A stretch of 64,000 bases of DNA from Kaistella montana (GTDB taxonomy: Bacteria; Bacteroidota; Bacteroidia; Flavobacteriales; Weeksellaceae), in assembly GCF_024436175.1 (NCBI RefSeq), contig NZ_JANFQP010000002.1:724996-788995 (forward strand), given 5' to 3'. Below the pieces are notes generated by a model. That model was not told the DNA's origin. It ran no database searches and was given only the letters and a program-made list of their open reading frames with translations. This document shows positions 61,951 through 64,000 of the stretch, one piece after another. Positions within the stretch are counted from its first letter, which is position 1; each line of letters begins with the position of its first letter. Both the position numbers and the translations under genes were made by a program.

Positions 61951-63615
61951 ATGAAAGATATAATGAATTTAACAAAAAAAATTGCTTTAGGAGTTGCGGT
62001 AGGATTCTTTTCCAAATTCGCATTTGCACAAACATTACAAGATGGTATCGCTAGTGCGGATAGTCATAAATATGCGAACGCAAAACAGGTTTTCAATCAA
62101 ATGATTACCAAATCCCCTACAGCAGAAAATTATTTTTACTTAGGAAACTCATATCTCACGCAGTTTGAACCAAATTTCGAATTGGCACTTGAGAACTTTA
62201 ATAAAGGTCTTGCTACAGACAAAAAAAGCAATTTGAATAAAATCGGTCTTGCTACAGTAAAACTTGGAAAAGGTGATGCATCTGCAATCGCTGAAATTCA
62301 AAACATTGTAAAAGATGCTAAAGATAAAGATGCTGAAGTGCTTTATAGAGCAGCAGAAGCTTTAACGCTTTTTGGTGGAGCTAGTAATGCTGATTTAGCT
62401 ATCGATTTCTTGAATAGAGCGGTGGAAAAATCTCAAAAAGGCGGTACTCCTGCTTATTATTACTATACTTTAGGAGATGCTTATCGATTGAAATTGACCA
62501 ACTCCCCTCAAGTTGCAGGTTCAGCAATGACTGCCTATGACAAAGCTTTGCCAGTAGCAAAAAACAAAGCATCAGTTTATACAAGAATGGGTACTTTGTG
62601 GATGCAAGCACAACAATGGCAGAGAGCAAAAGAGAATATTGATAGAGCAATTGCTGCAGATCCTTCATATGCTCCAGCTTACAAAGCTAAAGCTGGTTAT
62701 GATATCAAATATCAGCAAAATGCTTTAGCAACACAAGACTTATTAAACTATGCAAAGTATGCTGATGAAGATCCGGATACTCAATTGGAAATATCTAAAT
62801 TGTTCTTCACCAACGAAGATTATGCTAACTCTAAAACTTATTTAGATAAAGTATTTGACAAGGTGAATGACCCAATCAAATATAAATTGAGAGCTTACCT
62901 TTTGTATTCAGATGGAAAATATGATGAAGCTAAAACCAGCATGAACGAATTTATTTCTAAAGCTGAAAAATCTAGAGTACAACCAGCTGACCAAGGTTTA
63001 TTAGGATTGATCTCTGCAGGATTGGCTCACAAAGAAACCGATGCAGCGAAGAAATCGGCTTTAACTACCGAAGCGCAACAAAAAATTGCTATCGCTAAAG
63101 CTGCTAAAGATGAAACCATGAACTGGGATGCTGAATTATTGAAAATTAAAGGTGGTGGAGGAATCAGCCAGTCTGTTGTAGATGCAGGACCAACAAATCC
63201 TCAAATCGAAGAGCTTAAGAAAAAAGTGAATGCAAATCCTCAAGATACAGACGCTTTATTCAAATTGGCAAATGCATATCAAGAAGCGAAAAACTGGAAT
63301 GGTGCAGTTCTTTCTTGGCAGAAAATGAGTGGTTTGCTTCCTGATTGGGCACCTGCTTATTATAGCCAAGGGTATTCTTATCAGCAAGCAGGCAATAACG
63401 AATTGGCAAAAATGGCTTATGAGAAATTTATTGCTACCGTAAAACCAGCAGATTTAGAAGCTAATAAAGAGACATTATCTTACGCATATTTTGCAGTAGC
63501 ATATTTGGTAAAAGATAGCGACGTAGCAAAAGCTAAAGATTATGCAGCAAAATCTGTACAGTTAAATCCAACTTATCAAGACGCTGTAAACCTTAATAAA
63601 GCATTAAATAAATAA
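61951..63615 (+). CDS. Exported tetratricopeptide-repeat protein
   Basis: A 554-residue protein with a signal peptide (about 1-26, KIALGVAVGFFSKFAFAQ). About ten TPR-like helix pairs follow; examples are SPTAENYFYLGNSYLTQFEP, ASVYTRMGTLWMQAQQWQRA and LPDWAPAYYSQGYSYQQAGN. It probably works as a periplasmic scaffold. A conserved gene order of exb/ton genes, PstS-like lipoprotein and TPR protein hints at a shared envelope role, but partners are not known. An alternative ATG four codons in (61963) gives an equally good signal. A strong terminator follows. Confidence 0.85.
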   Translation: MKDIMNLTKKIALGVAVGFFSKFAFAQTLQDGIASADSHKYANAKQVFNQMITKSPTAENYFYLGNSYLTQFEPNFELALENFNKGLATDKKSNLNKIGLATVKLGKGDASAIAEIQNIVKDAKDKDAEVLYRAAEALTLFGGASNADLAIDFLNRAVEKSQKGGTPAYYYYTLGDAYRLKLTNSPQVAGSAMTAYDKALPVAKNKASVYTRMGTLWMQAQQWQRAKENIDRAIAADPSYAPAYKAKAGYDIKYQQNALATQDLLNYAKYADEDPDTQLEISKLFFTNEDYANSKTYLDKVFDKVNDPIKYKLRAYLLYSDGKYDEAKTSMNEFISKAEKSRVQPADQGLLGLISAGLAHKETDAAKKSALTTEAQQKIAIAKAAKDETMNWDAELLKIKGGGGISQSVVDAGPTNPQIEELKKKVNANPQDTDALFKLANAYQEAKNWNGAVLSWQKMSGLLPDWAPAYYSQGYSYQQAGNNELAKMAYEKFIATVKPADLEANKETLSYAYFAVAYLVKDSDVAKAKDYAAKSVQLNPTYQDAVNLNKALNK

Positions 63616-63636
63616 TTAATTCTTTTTAAAAATCCC

Positions 63637-63668
63637 AAATCCCATTCTTTTGAATGGGATTTTTTTAT
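63637..63668 (+). terminator. Terminator after the TPR gene
   Basis: An 11-base perfect stem, AAATCCCATTC (63637-63647) with GAATGGGATTT (63652-63662), a 4-base loop and a T-run. Confidence 0.92.
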
Positions 63669-63758
63669 TGCCAGAATTGTTCTTTTCTTTTGTTTCTAAT
63701 TTTTTCTTACAGATATTCAATGAGTTGTGGTTATTAGAGATAAAAAGGTTATAAAAAG

Positions 63759-63790
63759 TTTGGAAATTTACATAAAGTAGGTATCTTTGC
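63759..63790 (+). promoter_or_regulatory. Strong promoter P1 at the right edge
   Basis: TTTG at 63759-63762, 19 bases, then TATCTTTGC at 63782-63790: a full consensus Bacteroidota promoter. It is followed by a second one 146 bases downstream with no coding sequence between. Confidence 0.78.
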
Positions 63791-63903
63791 AAACCCAAAC
63801 AGAGAGATTTGAGCGGGGAGCGAAGTAGAATTTAGATTGATTGAGGTTATAGAGGAAAAGTTAAGGCTTACTTAAAAAAGTTTTAAAATTTTCCTCAAAA
63901 AGA

Positions 63904-63936
63904 TTTGGTCAATTAGAAAATAGTTTATACTTTTGC
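63904..63936 (+). promoter_or_regulatory. Strong promoter P2 at the right edge
   Basis: TTTG at 63904-63907, 20 bases, then TACTTTTGC at 63928-63936, again a full consensus. Two stacked promoters and an AG-rich leader without a reading frame suggest that an rRNA operon or another very highly expressed unit begins beyond the window. Confidence 0.78.
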
Positions 63937-64000
63937 ACACGCAAATCAGGGAATGAAACGACAGAAAAATTTCTCTGAAAAAAAGCGGAAGAAAAGAGAT
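63937..64000 (+). other. Untranslated leader running off the window
   Basis: A purine-rich segment without a reading frame downstream of P2. It contains a weak inverted repeat CAGAAA-AA-TTTCTCTG. This is consistent with the processed leader before a 16S rRNA gene, but the gene itself is not in view. Confidence 0.4.

Overview
The window reads as a chromosome segment of a low-GC member of the Bacteroidota, most likely a flavobacterium of the Chryseobacterium/Kaistella kind (family Weeksellaceae). The grounds are three SusC/SusD outer-membrane pairs, promoters of the Bacteroidota type (TTTG, 19-20 bp, TAnnTTTGC), starts without Shine-Dalgarno sequences, a bacillithiol enzyme (BshC), a GYDIA-type GHMP kinase and a PspC/DUF4173/SIMPL gene set common in this group. 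The genus is an inference from protein flavour, not from a marker gene.

Layout. 1-850: a cut-off small membrane protein and a beta-carbonic anhydrase on the minus strand. 1.4-6.4 kb: the rimP-nusA-infB transcription/translation operon behind a clear promoter and a leader hairpin. 6.5-15.9 kb: two successive SusC/SusD pairs without degradative enzymes, whose susC genes share promoter and 5' leader. 16.1-26.1 kb: a secreted unknown, a putative porin, bshC, a LysM/periplasmic-binding fusion, fabD, a GHMP kinase and pckA. 26.3-36 kb: a third SusC/SusD pair divergent from two secreted alkaline phosphatases (one fused to a glycerophosphodiesterase-like domain) and facing a secreted metallophosphoesterase. 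This looks like a locus for scavenging phosphate from organic phosphorus compounds. 36.2-39.3 kb: an accessory junction. It holds an eight-unit 11-bp repeat array, the 5' stump of a sensor/binding lipoprotein, a decayed IS3-family element, the 3' stump of an unrelated AT-rich gene and an unknown gene, and it ends at ssrA (tmRNA). 39.9-57.5 kb: mostly conserved housekeeping and envelope genes (SIMPL, GNAT, PspC, DUF4173 cluster, DsbD-like reductase, tilS, OmpA-like lipoprotein, O-methyltransferase, NlpC/P60 hydrolase, Kdo transferase, leuS), plus a dead glycosyltransferase fragment. 57.7-63.7 kb: exbB-exbD-exbD-tonB followed by a small membrane protein, a PstS-like lipoprotein and a TPR protein. 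The last 330 bases hold two tandem strong promoters and no gene, probably the front of an rRNA operon or another highly expressed unit.

How the parts fit. The SusC proteins are TonB-dependent transporters and need a TonB-ExbB-ExbD engine such as the one at 57.7-60.7 kb. The third SusC/SusD pair and its phosphatases would release and import phosphate or a dephosphorylated product. The regulator stump at 36.65 kb is the kind of protein that normally controls a SusC/SusD locus, and it has been destroyed by an IS-associated deletion. The best candidates for something new are this phosphatase/SusCD locus with its 11-bp repeat array and beheaded regulator, and the orphan gene pair between the IS and ssrA. 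No CRISPR array, prophage or complete known defence system is visible.
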